Assembly (NCBI RefSeq): GCF_015351395.1
Contig: NZ_JADKPV010000001.1
Span: 806,001 to 870,000, forward strand
Direction of reading: 5' to 3'
DNA from: Savagea serpentis
GTDB lineage: Bacteria; Bacillota; Bacilli; Bacillales_A; Planococcaceae
Length of the DNA stretch: 64,000 nt
Shown: in pieces, positions 51,542 through 60,205 of the stretch
Position numbering within the stretch: position 1 is the first letter of the stretch
Layout: each line of letters begins with the position of its first letter
Made by a program: the position numbers and the translations under genes
Notes under the pieces: generated by a model
The model's input: only the letters and a program-made list of their open reading frames with translations
What the model was told of the DNA's origin: nothing
Database searches by the model: none

Positions 51542-52351
51542 TTATACACCTTTAATAATTTTTGAACGAAGGCGATTTGACATCCATTCAATAATTAAAA
51601 TTAAAATAATTAAACCGATCAATAAAGCACCAACTTCTGGCCAGCGGTGAGAGTTCATCGCGAAGATTAACGGCGCCCCAATACCTCCTGCACCGACTAA
51701 TCCGAGCACAGCCGCATCCCGCATATTCATATCGAAACGATAAATGACAATCGAAACGAATAAAGCGGAAAGTTGTGGAATGACGCCGAAACGAATTTTC
51801 TCATACGTCGTACACCCAGCCGATTCCATCGCTTCGAGCACACCGTGATCTAATTCTTCGATGACATCGGTATACAACTTAGACAACATCCCAATGGAAA
51901 CGAATGACATCGTTAACACACCAGTAAAAGCCCCTTGCCCTGTCACGCGAATGAACAATAAACCGTAAATGATCGCAGGAATCGTACGGATAACAATGAG
52001 TAATAAGCGAACGAGATACGCCACTGGTTTTGGCACGATTGTCGTCGCAGATAAAAAGGCGAGCGGAATCGCTAAGACAGAACCGACAATCGTTCCTAAA
52101 AAGGCGATCGCCACTGTTTCTAGCAATAAGTAAGGTACGCCTTGTTGTGTAAAGTTAAACAATAAGTCCATATTCGGTTGGACGATCCCGAGCAAAATAT
52201 TTTTCGCTATTTTCATACCGCTTTCCGTAAAGTTCGAAAAGTCGATCGCTGTCGTCGACCAAACTAAAAACAAAAATGCGAAAATCATCGAAATAATCGT
52301 CGATGTTTTCCATCTCGGTTCTTGTTCGTATTGACGTTGTACTGCATTCAT
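51542..52351 (-). CDS. phnE: Phosphonate-type ABC permease (PhnE)
   Basis: 269 residues, about six membrane helices. The EAA-type loop ending in GLVGAGGIGAPL is that of PhnE/PtxC permeases. It pairs with the second permease encoded upstream to form the channel. Last gene of the operon; gap of 11 bp. Confidence 0.92.
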   Translation of the reverse strand: MNAVQRQYEQEPRWKTSTIISMIFAFLFLVWSTTAIDFSNFTESGMKIAKNILLGIVQPNMDLLFNFTQQGVPYLLLETVAIAFLGTIVGSVLAIPLAFLSATTIVPKPVAYLVRLLLIVIRTIPAIIYGLLFIRVTGQGAFTGVLTMSFVSIGMLSKLYTDVIEELDHGVLEAMESAGCTTYEKIRFGVIPQLSALFVSIVIYRFDMNMRDAAVLGLVGAGGIGAPLIFAMNSHRWPEVGALLIGLIILILIIEWMSNRLRSKIIKGV

Positions 52352-52362
52352 GGACGCACCTC

Positions 52363-53178
52363 CTAAATTAATTTCTTACGCAATGTTTCGCTGATCGTCT
52401 CAATGACAATAACGGTTACCATCAACAATAAAAGAATCATACCGACGTTCGAATAGTTTCGCCATCCGATGTTTTCATTCAACATGAGTCCGATTCCACC
52501 CGCTCCAACGAGCCCTAAAATTGAAGCGTATCGAACATTCCCTTCGAATGAAAACAGTGCAGTCGATAAATAAGACGGTAACACTTGCGGAAGAATCGCA
52601 TAGCGGAAACTTTGCAAAGGTGTCATCCCAACTGAAAGCATCGCATCGTACGCTTTCATATCTGCGTTTTCAATTTGTTCGTACAATAATTTCCCGACAT
52701 AAGCGATTGTGAACATAAAGATCGCTACCGTACCCGCCATCGTCCCGAGTCCGAGAATAAATGTCGCAATCGATGCGACGATGAGTGTCGGCAATGTTCG
52801 CAACACACTTAGGAAAAACTTGCTTAACGATACGACGACACGATTGCTGATCATATTCGATGAAGCAAGGTACGCCATCGGTAAAGCTAACAAAGCGCCT
52901 AAAGCCGAACCGATAAACGACATTTTAATCGTATCGAGTAACGGAATCCATAATTTGCTCGCATAGGCGAAGTTCGGGTTAAACAATTGTTCTAAAATGA
53001 CCCATAAAGCAGGCAAACGTTCAAATAACTCGACGATATTAAAGCCCGTCAATTTTCCTGCAGCGATCGTCAAAACAACTAATAAAAGCACGACGAAAGG
53101 AGTTTGTGAACGTTTCATTACGACCGTTTTGCCATTTGACAACGTGACGGTAGACGGCTTCATTCCGAATAATTTCAC
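52363..53178 (-). CDS. phnE: Phosphonate-type ABC permease (PhnE)
   Basis: 271 residues with about six membrane helices and the loop SILGLVGAGGIGLML. It differs from the next permease gene, so the channel is a heterodimer rather than the E. coli homodimer. ATG 53178 directly follows the phnC stop. Confidence 0.92.
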   Translation of the reverse strand: MKLFGMKPSTVTLSNGKTVVMKRSQTPFVVLLLVVLTIAAGKLTGFNIVELFERLPALWVILEQLFNPNFAYASKLWIPLLDTIKMSFIGSALGALLALPMAYLASSNMISNRVVVSLSKFFLSVLRTLPTLIVASIATFILGLGTMAGTVAIFMFTIAYVGKLLYEQIENADMKAYDAMLSVGMTPLQSFRYAILPQVLPSYLSTALFSFEGNVRYASILGLVGAGGIGLMLNENIGWRNYSNVGMILLLLMVTVIVIETISETLRKKLI

Positions 53179-53179
53179 G

Positions 53180-53950
53180 TTACTCTCCCCCTATCTCCTC
53201 AGGCAATTGACCGTTATAAATGGCGCTCAATACCGCTTCATTCACATCGCTTGCTGGTCCGTCATAAACGACTTCACCTGCGCGAATTCCGATGACACGC
53301 GAAGCATACTCCAGCGCGAGTTCCACGTGGTGAATGTTCATAATAACGGTCATATTTAATTCTTTGTTAAACGTTCTAAAATCGTCCATCACTGCTTTTG
53401 CTGTGACCGGGTCGAGAGAGGCAACCGGTTCATCCGCTAAAATGATTGAAGGTTCTTGAGCGAGTGTACGCGCAAGCGCAACACGCTGTTGTTGTCCTCC
53501 TGATAGTTGATCGACACGCACGAACGCCTTATCTAAAATTCCTACACGGTCTAACGCTTCTAATGCTTTCATTTTCTCTTCTTTCGTGAAAATCCCGAAC
53601 ACTTTACGCCAAACGGGTAAATCCGGAACGAATGAAACGAGTACGTTTTTCAATACGGTCGCACGCGTAATTAAGTTGAATGATTGGAAAACCATTCCGA
53701 TGGAACGACGCATTTGGCGCACTTCTTTTTTATTTAACGTCGGGACATTTTGACCTTGTACGATCAATTCTCCTTCCGTAATTTCGTTCATGCGGTTCAC
53801 GCAGCGAATAAAGGTTGACTTCCCCGCTCCGGATAATCCGATGACCGCCACATATTCTCCTTGTTCGATTGTGACGTTGACATCTTTTAATCCTTGAAAT
53901 CCGTTCGGATACGTCAAGCCGACTTCTTTAAATTGAATCAAGCTGTTCAC
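53180..53950 (-). CDS. phnC: Phosphonate-type ABC ATP-binding protein (PhnC)
   Basis: 256 residues. Walker A GLSGAGKST, signature LSGGQQQR, Walker B IILADEPVASLDP, H-loop NIHHVEL: the PhnC type. It drives import of the substrate held by PhnD. RBS AGAAGGAGTG. Between it and phnD lies a hairpin. Confidence 0.94.
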   Translation of the reverse strand: MNSLIQFKEVGLTYPNGFQGLKDVNVTIEQGEYVAVIGLSGAGKSTFIRCVNRMNEITEGELIVQGQNVPTLNKKEVRQMRRSIGMVFQSFNLITRATVLKNVLVSFVPDLPVWRKVFGIFTKEEKMKALEALDRVGILDKAFVRVDQLSGGQQQRVALARTLAQEPSIILADEPVASLDPVTAKAVMDDFRTFNKELNMTVIMNIHHVELALEYASRVIGIRAGEVVYDGPASDVNEAVLSAIYNGQLPEEIGGE

Positions 53951-53972
53951 TCCTTCTTCTTATAAAAGAAAG

Positions 53973-54002
53973 AGTGTCTTGCCTATGACAGACAAAGACA
54001 CT
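53973..54002 (-). terminator. Partial terminator between phnD and phnC
   Basis: AGTGTCTT/AAGACACT then CTTTCTTTT on the minus strand, overlapping the phnD region end. As at dctP, it probably raises the binding protein over the permease. Confidence 0.55.
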
Positions 54003-54011
54003 CGAAATTTC

Positions 54012-55061
54012 TTAATTTAATTGTAATTCTTGCAATAACTGTTGCGCTTTACGCTCTTTGTCGTAATCGCTATCTGATGCTTCTTTGTATCCTTCGTGAC
54101 TATAAATGGCAATCACTTCTTTACCTTCATCTGTTTTTGCAATTTCGATAAATGCTTCTTGTAATGCTTTTTTCAAGTCAGCATCCATAATTTTTGAGTT
54201 TTTGCTCACTGAAATCGTATCGTTATAAATCGCTGGCATAACACCGATGACGTTCGTTTCATCCCAGATTGATTCTTTGCGATCAAATTCGCTCGTCCAT
54301 TGGTCTTCGTAGTCACGACGTGCATCCGCATATGTGACAAGAACGTCTGTCTGGCCACTCGCAAGACGTGCAAACGCATTACCATATGAATCGGCTTGGA
54401 CGACTTTAGATAAGTCAGGAATTGTTTTGTCGAAGTTTTCTTTTAACCAAAGAGATGGGTAAATGTAACCTGCTGGTGATGATGATGACATGACGTTCCA
54501 GTTTGCACCGTCTAAGTCTTCAAATGTTAATTGTTCTCCAGCGTTTACTTTCTCCGCTAATTGTTGTCCTTTTTCAGTTGGACCTGCGATTAAAATCGCG
54601 CGATAAGATGTTGTTTGTTCTTCTGTTGGAGCTGTTGGTTTGTTGTCGTTCCAATCTTTCGCTTCTTCAGAATCATTGTTTAATCCAGCGCGTGTCGCTG
54701 TTAAAATGACTTCAGCGCCATCGTCATACAATACGTATGTGCCACCTGGAATTAATCCGATATCCGACGTACCTGCTGATAATGCTTCTCCGACTGATTC
54801 GAAGTTCGTACCGACTGTAATATCTACTTTCGCAACGTCATATCCTTGTTTTGCTAACTGTTCTGTTAACATTTCTTTCAAAGGCTCAGTCGCTGTCGTA
54901 ATTTCTTGTGGATCACGTGATGGAACGAAACCGATCGATAACTTCTCGATTTTCGTATTGCCTGTTTCCGGATCTTTTTCTGCTTCTTTGTCCCCGCCAC
55001 CACATGCAACGAGTACAACCGAAAGGAGCATAGCCATCAACAGCATACTCATTTTCTTCAT
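54012..55061 (-). CDS. phnD: Phosphonate-type ABC substrate-binding lipoprotein (PhnD)
   Basis: 349 residues; signal peptide with lipobox LVAC. The PhnD/SsuA-like fold shows LSIGFVPSRDPQEI, LSAGTSDIGLIPGGTYV and GNAFARLASGQTDVLVTYADAR. Binding of phosphonate, phosphite or phosphate is possible; C-P lyase genes are absent from the window. First gene of the operon. Confidence 0.93.
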   Translation of the reverse strand: MKKMSMLLMAMLLSVVLVACGGGDKEAEKDPETGNTKIEKLSIGFVPSRDPQEITTATEPLKEMLTEQLAKQGYDVAKVDITVGTNFESVGEALSAGTSDIGLIPGGTYVLYDDGAEVILTATRAGLNNDSEEAKDWNDNKPTAPTEEQTTSYRAILIAGPTEKGQQLAEKVNAGEQLTFEDLDGANWNVMSSSSPAGYIYPSLWLKENFDKTIPDLSKVVQADSYGNAFARLASGQTDVLVTYADARRDYEDQWTSEFDRKESIWDETNVIGVMPAIYNDTISVSKNSKIMDADLKKALQEAFIEIAKTDEGKEVIAIYSHEGYKEASDSDYDKERKAQQLLQELQLN

Positions 55062-55270
55062 ACAATCTCTCCTGACTACTAGTAAGTTAGTTACAACAAA
55101 ATTATTATAACATAAAAAGAATTATAATTGTCAATTGATAAAATAATATAGCTTTTTCGTAAATTTCATATGAATTGATTACTTTTTCGCTCATTCCATG
55201 TAAACTATCATTATAAAGAAATAATGACATCCCATAATATGGAATACTATTTCAAAGGAGAGATTCCCCT

Positions 55271-56833
55271 ATGTCTACATATGAAATTCAACTGCTTTTA
55301 ACGAGCGACGTACACGGCTTCGTCTACCCGACCCTTTATGGCGAAGATCAAAACGTTCCCCTTGGACTTGCGAAACTGGCGACACGCATCGCTGAAAAAC
55401 GCGCAGAACGCCCAACTTTACTCATCGATAACGGCGACCTCATTCAAGGAAGTCCGCTCACGTATTATCACGCCACTTTTCATTCAGAAAAACCGAGCCC
55501 GATGATTGAACTTGCCAATATGCTCAATTATGATGCAGCCGTGCTCGGCAATCACGAGTTTAACTACGGGATGGATTATTTAACAAAAGCGATGGATGCT
55601 GCAAACTTCCAGTACTTAACTGCCTCGATTTTAGATGAAAAAAACGAACCTTTACGAACGCCATATATCGTGCAAGAAATCGGTAGTGTACGTGTCGCCA
55701 TTTTAGGACTCACGACACAATACATTCCTGTTTGGGAAAACCCTGACCATATTAAAGGATTAACGTTCCGCTCCGCATTAGAGACAGCGAAAGAATGGGT
55801 TCCTTACATTCGACAACATGAAAACATCGATTGCCTCGTCGTCGCCTATCACGGCGGATTCGAAACGGACTTAGAAACAGGCGAAGTGCTCGAAACGACG
55901 GGAGAAAACGAAGGCTATGCACTCGCGACCGAAGTGCCGGGAATCGATGTTTTATTAACCGGTCACCAACATCGACAACTCGCTCAACGAATCGGTGATG
56001 TGAGCATCGTGCAACCTGGCTCTAAAGGCCAAATGCTCGGCCAAGTGATCGTTCAAGTGACGAAAGATGACGCAGGTGAAATGACAGGCATTCAACATTT
56101 CCCTACTCTCGTTCCAATCGAAGAAACGACGTCACCGAATGTGGACTTATTAGATCATTTAGCACCGTTAGATGAAAAGCTTCAAACGTGGCTCGACCAA
56201 CCGCTCGGCACGATCGACGGGAACTTGCAGTATCAAGATGCATTCGAAGCGCGTTTACAGAAGCATCCGTATGTCGAATGGATCAATGCGGTACAAATGG
56301 AAGCGACGGATACGAACATTTCATGTACGTCGATTTTCCAAAATGGCCCGGGTGGATTGCCGAGCGAAGTGACGATGCGCGACATTATTACGAATTATAT
56401 TTTCCCGAACACACTCGTCGTTTTACAGTTAACAGGGCGAGACATTCGAGAAGCGATCGAACAATCCGCAAGTTATTTCACTTTGAATGAAGCGGGTGAA
56501 CCGACTGTATCAGAAGCTTTCCTTTATCCGAAAGAAGAGCCGTACAACTATGATATGTGGGACGGTGTGGAATTTGTCGCAGACTTGCGAAAACCAGTCG
56601 GCGAGCGTGTCACAATGCTTACTCACCAAGGAGTACCTGTAAAAGACGACGCACTGTATGACGTCGTCATGAACAATTACCGTGCGACAGGTGCAGGACA
56701 TTTCGACATGTTTAAAGAAGCGAAACGTCTCGCGGACCCACAAGTCGATATGACGGAAGTGTTGGCAGACTATTTCTTACGCCACCCGAATGTCACACCG
56801 ACATTCACGAAAAACTACACATTCCTTTATTAA
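55271..56833 (+). CDS. Cytoplasmic 5'-nucleotidase/metallophosphatase
   Basis: 520 residues in two domains. The metallophosphoesterase domain has SDVHGF, IDNGDLIQG, GNHEFNYG and LTGHQHRQL, all metal ligands of the 5'-nucleotidase/CpdB family; the C-terminal substrate domain has the NGPGG and the FxxxxxYNYDMWDG region that stacks on the base. No signal peptide, so it works inside the cell, like YunD of B. subtilis. It faces away from phnD, and both could answer to phosphorus supply. RBS AAAGGAGAG. Confidence 0.92.
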   Translation: MSTYEIQLLLTSDVHGFVYPTLYGEDQNVPLGLAKLATRIAEKRAERPTLLIDNGDLIQGSPLTYYHATFHSEKPSPMIELANMLNYDAAVLGNHEFNYGMDYLTKAMDAANFQYLTASILDEKNEPLRTPYIVQEIGSVRVAILGLTTQYIPVWENPDHIKGLTFRSALETAKEWVPYIRQHENIDCLVVAYHGGFETDLETGEVLETTGENEGYALATEVPGIDVLLTGHQHRQLAQRIGDVSIVQPGSKGQMLGQVIVQVTKDDAGEMTGIQHFPTLVPIEETTSPNVDLLDHLAPLDEKLQTWLDQPLGTIDGNLQYQDAFEARLQKHPYVEWINAVQMEATDTNISCTSIFQNGPGGLPSEVTMRDIITNYIFPNTLVVLQLTGRDIREAIEQSASYFTLNEAGEPTVSEAFLYPKEEPYNYDMWDGVEFVADLRKPVGERVTMLTHQGVPVKDDALYDVVMNNYRATGAGHFDMFKEAKRLADPQVDMTEVLADYFLRHPNVTPTFTKNYTFLY

Positions 56834-56860
56834 AAAGGACATATTAACAGGAGGGATTGT

Positions 56861-57175
56861 ATGAAAGAAGAATGGTATGTCGTCGACATGTATCGCGATG
56901 CTTACTACCCGAAACATCTCGTCGACCGAGTAAAAGAAGCGTTACAACGAGTGGACGCACTGCTCGCAACCGGCGAACGACAAGAAGAAGTCATTCAAGC
57001 CGCATTTGACCGGGCGACGATTGAAATTAACGAATTAGCTGAATTGTTCGAAGCGGAAAATAGCGAAATCGAAACGGTCGCCCGTGACTCTATCGCCGTC
57101 ACCGTCATCGACATGCTCGACCATTACGATATCTCACTCGACGTAGAAGATGCCTTACAAGAACGAGATTGGTAA
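56861..57175 (+). CDS. DUF5713-family protein
   Basis: 104 residues, acidic and helical. The segments YRDAYYPKHLVDRV, EINELAELFEAENSEIETVARDSI and ALQERDW fit the DUF5713 family. Function unknown. It follows the nucleotidase gene by 27 bp behind AGGAGGGATTGT, so the two probably form one unit. Confidence 0.8.
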   Translation: MKEEWYVVDMYRDAYYPKHLVDRVKEALQRVDALLATGERQEEVIQAAFDRATIEINELAELFEAENSEIETVARDSIAVTVIDMLDHYDISLDVEDALQERDW

Positions 57176-57177
57176 CA

Positions 57178-57215
57178 AAAATAAGACAACTCTTTCCATC
57201 GAGTTGTCTTATTTT
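57178..57215. terminator. Bidirectional terminator after DUF5713 gene
   Basis: AAAATAAGACAACTC/GAGTTGTCTTATTTT, 15-bp perfect stem, 8-nt loop. Confidence 0.93.
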
Positions 57216-57278
57216 CTTTTCAGTAGAATGAGTGTTTAATGGATCCTTCATGACTACATATTGCATTTTATACTCACT

Positions 57279-57776
57279 TCACGTTCGCGACTTTTGAACG
57301 TTCTTCTTTTTATAAAACTGCTTTAAAACTTCCTCTCGCTTTTTCGAATAATGCATGATGTCGAAAGCGACTCGTTTTTTATAAAATGGCAAATAACGGA
57401 CGATTGCTTTTTGATGGGGACCGAATGTTCTTGCCTCCCACTCTTCTATATAAATTCGGGCTTTCGCTCTAAATTGTTCTCCGTTCTCTTCAATGACTAA
57501 CAGTTCAGCGTCTACCCGATCAAATTGGATGACGTGCGCTACAATGTACGCGTGTTGCCTGTTAGATGCCTCGATATAAGCGAGCGCTTGTACACCAAAT
57601 TTTCCAACGAGCCTTCTCACAATCGGAGGTACGACGAGCGACAAAATGACGATGATGAGTACAGCCAAAACAAGAATAACTTGCGTATCTTCTGTAAGCG
57701 GCAAAGAAAAGATAATCCATATTGCAATAAAAGGAATCCCTACATATTTCCAAATAAACAATAAAACGATTTTCAT
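57279..57776 (-). CDS. Membrane protein of unknown function
   Basis: 165 residues: two membrane helices (FIWKYVGIPFIAIWIIF and VILVLAVLIIVILSLVV) then a cytoplasmic beta-rich and basic part (AKARIYIEEWE..., KKREEVLKQFYKKK). No family recognised. Convergent with the DUF5713 gene. RBS GGAGGGGAAAG precedes ATG 57776. Confidence 0.7.
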   Translation of the reverse strand: MKIVLLFIWKYVGIPFIAIWIIFSLPLTEDTQVILVLAVLIIVILSLVVPPIVRRLVGKFGVQALAYIEASNRQHAYIVAHVIQFDRVDAELLVIEENGEQFRAKARIYIEEWEARTFGPHQKAIVRYLPFYKKRVAFDIMHYSKKREEVLKQFYKKKNVQKSRT

Positions 57777-57867
57777 ACTTTCCCCTCCTATTCCCCTCTA
57801 TATTGTCAGATTTTTCGAAATAAATCATTGGAAATAATGGAATTTACAGAAAATTTACATTCATACA

Positions 57868-57902
57868 AAAACACCCCACATCAAATGACGTGAGATGTTT
57901 CT
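57868..57902 (-). terminator. Terminator of the sigma factor operon
   Basis: On the minus strand AAACATCTCACGTC pairs with GATGTGGGGTGTTT using three G-U pairs and is followed by TTTTTG. Confidence 0.7.
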
Positions 57903-57908
57903 ATCCTT

Positions 57909-58964
57909 TTATAACTGAATCGTAATGCTTGGCATTTCTTGCATGTCGCGTTCGATTAAAATAGGTGTGATCGTTAAGCTTTTCGCCTCCTCGTGAATCG
58001 GATCAAATGTTGAAAGAGAATACATCGGCCCTTCTCCTTCCATCGTTCCCGCTCCTCCTGATTCGACATATTCATTGCCTAAATCATCTACGACGCGGAA
58101 TGTCGGGCTAAACATGTTCAATTCTTCAATCGATGTTTCTCCCCCGAATAAACTGAGCGCAACTCCTTGTAAAGGGGGCAATGCTTCACGAGCTTCTTTT
58201 GAAGCGACAGTTTTCACATGTAAGCTTGTCGAAATCGGTGTGCGTGTCATCGATTCTAAAATGACATCGACGCCTTCCACAGACGAGCGCTCCATAACCG
58301 TCGTTGTCGTCGCTTCTTCCGCCTCTACTGAAAAGGCCATCGTCCAATCCGTATCGACCGTTTTAATGACTTCATTATCCGCATTGTAAAATTCCCACGC
58401 CTCCATATCCCATACGACAGAAGCTGTCGGAGCGTCATGGTCGAACAATGTCATTTCCATCATGCCGATATAGTGCAAGTCATCAATTTTTTCGATACGT
58501 TCTGTTCCCGCCATACCGCTCGACTTTTTCACTTGTAAATTTCCAACGCCTTGCTGCAATCCAACCGCTCCTGGAACCGGCTCATCTAATTCAACCGCGA
58601 AATAAATCGTCACCGTATTTCCATCGAAAATTGCACGGTCGACCATCGTCGATATTCCATTGGACGTTTTCACTTGTCCGATAATCGTCGCATGTTCATT
58701 TTTCGCTTCGTTTTGATCAAAGAGCGAAACGACGTTTTCCATAAACGGGATTTGCGACGCGATCGTTGGGGACATAAAGCTTGCTCCGACGACACTCGTC
58801 GTTAAAATTGCCGCAGCGGCTGCGACGCGTCCAATCACGCCGACACGTCGTTTTGTCGGGACTTCTGCTCTCACATAACGTTCTATTTTTTTCTTTTCCA
58901 TATTGGTCATCTCCATCGGTTCAATTTGTTCAACATCTAAATCATCAAAAGATTGGTGTGGCAT
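57909..58964 (-). CDS. DUF4179 membrane protein, probable anti-sigma partner
   Basis: 351 residues. A cytoplasmic start of about 40 residues (MPHQSFDDLDVEQIEP), one helix (VGVIGRVAAAAAILTTSVVGA), then a DUF4179 extracytoplasmic domain (ATIIGQVKTSNGISTMVDRAIFDGN in pieces: IIGQVKTSNGI, VDRAIFDGNTV). In Bacillales DUF4179 genes follow an ECF-type sigma gene and are thought to hold it. It overlaps the sigma gene by 20 bp; ATG 58964 fits AAAGGAGAG better than ATG 58970. Confidence 0.82.
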   Translation of the reverse strand: MPHQSFDDLDVEQIEPMEMTNMEKKKIERYVRAEVPTKRRVGVIGRVAAAAAILTTSVVGASFMSPTIASQIPFMENVVSLFDQNEAKNEHATIIGQVKTSNGISTMVDRAIFDGNTVTIYFAVELDEPVPGAVGLQQGVGNLQVKKSSGMAGTERIEKIDDLHYIGMMEMTLFDHDAPTASVVWDMEAWEFYNADNEVIKTVDTDWTMAFSVEAEEATTTTVMERSSVEGVDVILESMTRTPISTSLHVKTVASKEAREALPPLQGVALSLFGGETSIEELNMFSPTFRVVDDLGNEYVESGGAGTMEGEGPMYSLSTFDPIHEEAKSLTITPILIERDMQEMPSITIQL

Positions 58965-59493
58965 CGTCATCTCTCCTTTTCGGATGTAAAGTTACCGCCA
59001 GTTGTCGGCGTCCACGGGACAAGCGATTGTCGACACTCGCGACCGTCAAATGCAATTGTTCTGCAATTTCTTTGCTGGAATACCCCGCCTCATATTTCAT
59101 CTTAAAAATGTGCTGGTCGATCGTGGATAATGTTGCAATTTGTTCATGGAAAGAATCATCTTTCTCCTCTACGGGCGTTTCTGGAATATTGGCATAAAGA
59201 GCTTCTCGCTCCAATTGACGTTGAACTTTGCGATAATGATCGATTGCGACAGACTTCGTCACTTGCCCGACCCATCCTTTAAATTGTTCCGGCGTGCCGT
59301 CAAAGGTCGGTGCCTTTGTCCAAATTCGTAAAAATACATCATTGACACATTCCTCCACAGCGGAAGTGCCTGCAATCGGAGCCACGATGCGATAACAAAT
59401 CGCCTTCACCCACGGCCCGTATGCATCGATAACGACAGGCAACAGCCGTTCATCGTGGCGCGCCAAACGTCGCAGTTGTCGATTCGTTAACAT
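58945..59493 (-). CDS. ECF-like sigma factor
   Basis: 182 residues with sigma region 2 (VEECVNDVFLRIWTKAPTFDG and FKGWVGQVTKSVAIDHYRKVQR are the hallmarks, seen in pieces) and region 4 (KMKYEAGYSSKEIAEQLHL). It directs polymerase to stress promoters. ATG 59493 follows AGGAGGAAATCCG; ATG 59526 lies before the ribosome site. The DUF4179 gene starts inside its end. Autoregulation is likely but no promoter is recognised. Confidence 0.9.
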   Translation of the reverse strand: MLTNRQLRRLARHDERLLPVVIDAYGPWVKAICYRIVAPIAGTSAVEECVNDVFLRIWTKAPTFDGTPEQFKGWVGQVTKSVAIDHYRKVQRQLEREALYANIPETPVEEKDDSFHEQIATLSTIDQHIFKMKYEAGYSSKEIAEQLHLTVASVDNRLSRGRRQLAVTLHPKRRDDDATPIF

Positions 59494-59579
59494 CGGATTT
59501 CCTCCTATTCGAAAAGCGCTTTTCACTCTATATAACGATGCAACACTCCAAAACCTATCAACAAAATAAATCTTTTTTC

Positions 59580-59602
59580 AAATGGGTTCAAAATGGGTTC
59601 AA
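59580..59602. repeat. Tandem 11-bp repeat upstream of the decayed gene
   Basis: ATGGGTTCAAA followed by ATGGGTTCAAC, two near-identical copies in tandem. Purpose unknown; it could be a binding site or chance. Confidence 0.4.
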
Positions 59603-59630
59603 CCTAACACCTTCTGTACGATATAAAGAA

Positions 59631-60043
59631 ATGAATGCACCAGGAGATGCAGTTCTTTTCTCTGAATAGACTCCAGAAGAAATCGAATATGCGCGTATGT
59701 GGCATCAATATACGAACACTTCTCCAGCACCGCCTCTCACCGTCTTATTTGACGAAAAAGGAACGCCTGTCAATCCGTACATTGAAGATACGACCCTCGT
59801 CTTCCCTGAAGATGTCGTCGTTTTAGTCGGAGAATTTACCGCAGTCGGCATGGTGACGTATCATAGTAATGGAGACGGAACGGTGAATGTATACGACGTC
59901 CCTTCTCATTGGCATCAAGATAGGATGCTTCTATGACGAAAGCGACCGAGCGAGCGTTGCAAACGGTCCCGAAAAAACGAGTACCGAAAGGAAGCCCCGA
60001 AATCGTCGCCGAAATTTTACAATCGATGATGATCGAACGATAA
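59631..60043 (+). pseudogene. Decayed small gene with internal stop
   Basis: ATG 59631 opens a frame (NAPGDAVLFSE) that hits TAG after 12 codons and then continues in the same frame for about 90 codons (TPEEIEYARMWHQYTNT..., ending WHQDRMLL). A further 36-codon stretch in another frame (TKATERALQTVPKKRVPKGS) overlaps its stop by ATGA. It looks like a gene broken by a nonsense change and possibly a frameshift, or a stop codon read through. No family recognised, no good ribosome site. Confidence 0.5.
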
Positions 60044-60054
60044 GCATATAAAAA

Positions 60055-60083
60055 ACCGTCTTCCTTGTCATAAGAAAGACGGT
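60055..60083 (-). terminator. Second terminator behind the aldolase operon
   Basis: ACCGTCTT/AAGACGGT then TTTTTTA on the minus strand. Confidence 0.7.
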
Positions 60084-60157
60084 CTGATGTTATCATCTCA
60101 ACGCTTCAAAAAACGTAACACTTACCATTATTTCTTCTCTAACTATACTTTAAATCT

Positions 60158-60193
60158 AAAAAGGAGACACCTCGATTGAGATGCCCCCTTTTT
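60158..60193 (-). terminator. Terminator of the pxp-acc-aldolase operon
   Basis: AAAAAGGAG/CCCCCTTTTT with inner CACCTC/GAGATG, T-run on the minus strand. Confidence 0.8.
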
Positions 60194-60205
60194 AAATCTT
60201 TTCGA

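Larger units (their letters stand above)
59494..60205. other. Gene-poor interval between sigma operon and aldolase operon
   Basis: About 700 bp carrying only the tandem repeat at 59580, the decayed gene at 59631-60043 and two minus-strand terminators at 60055 and 60158. Confidence 0.6.
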
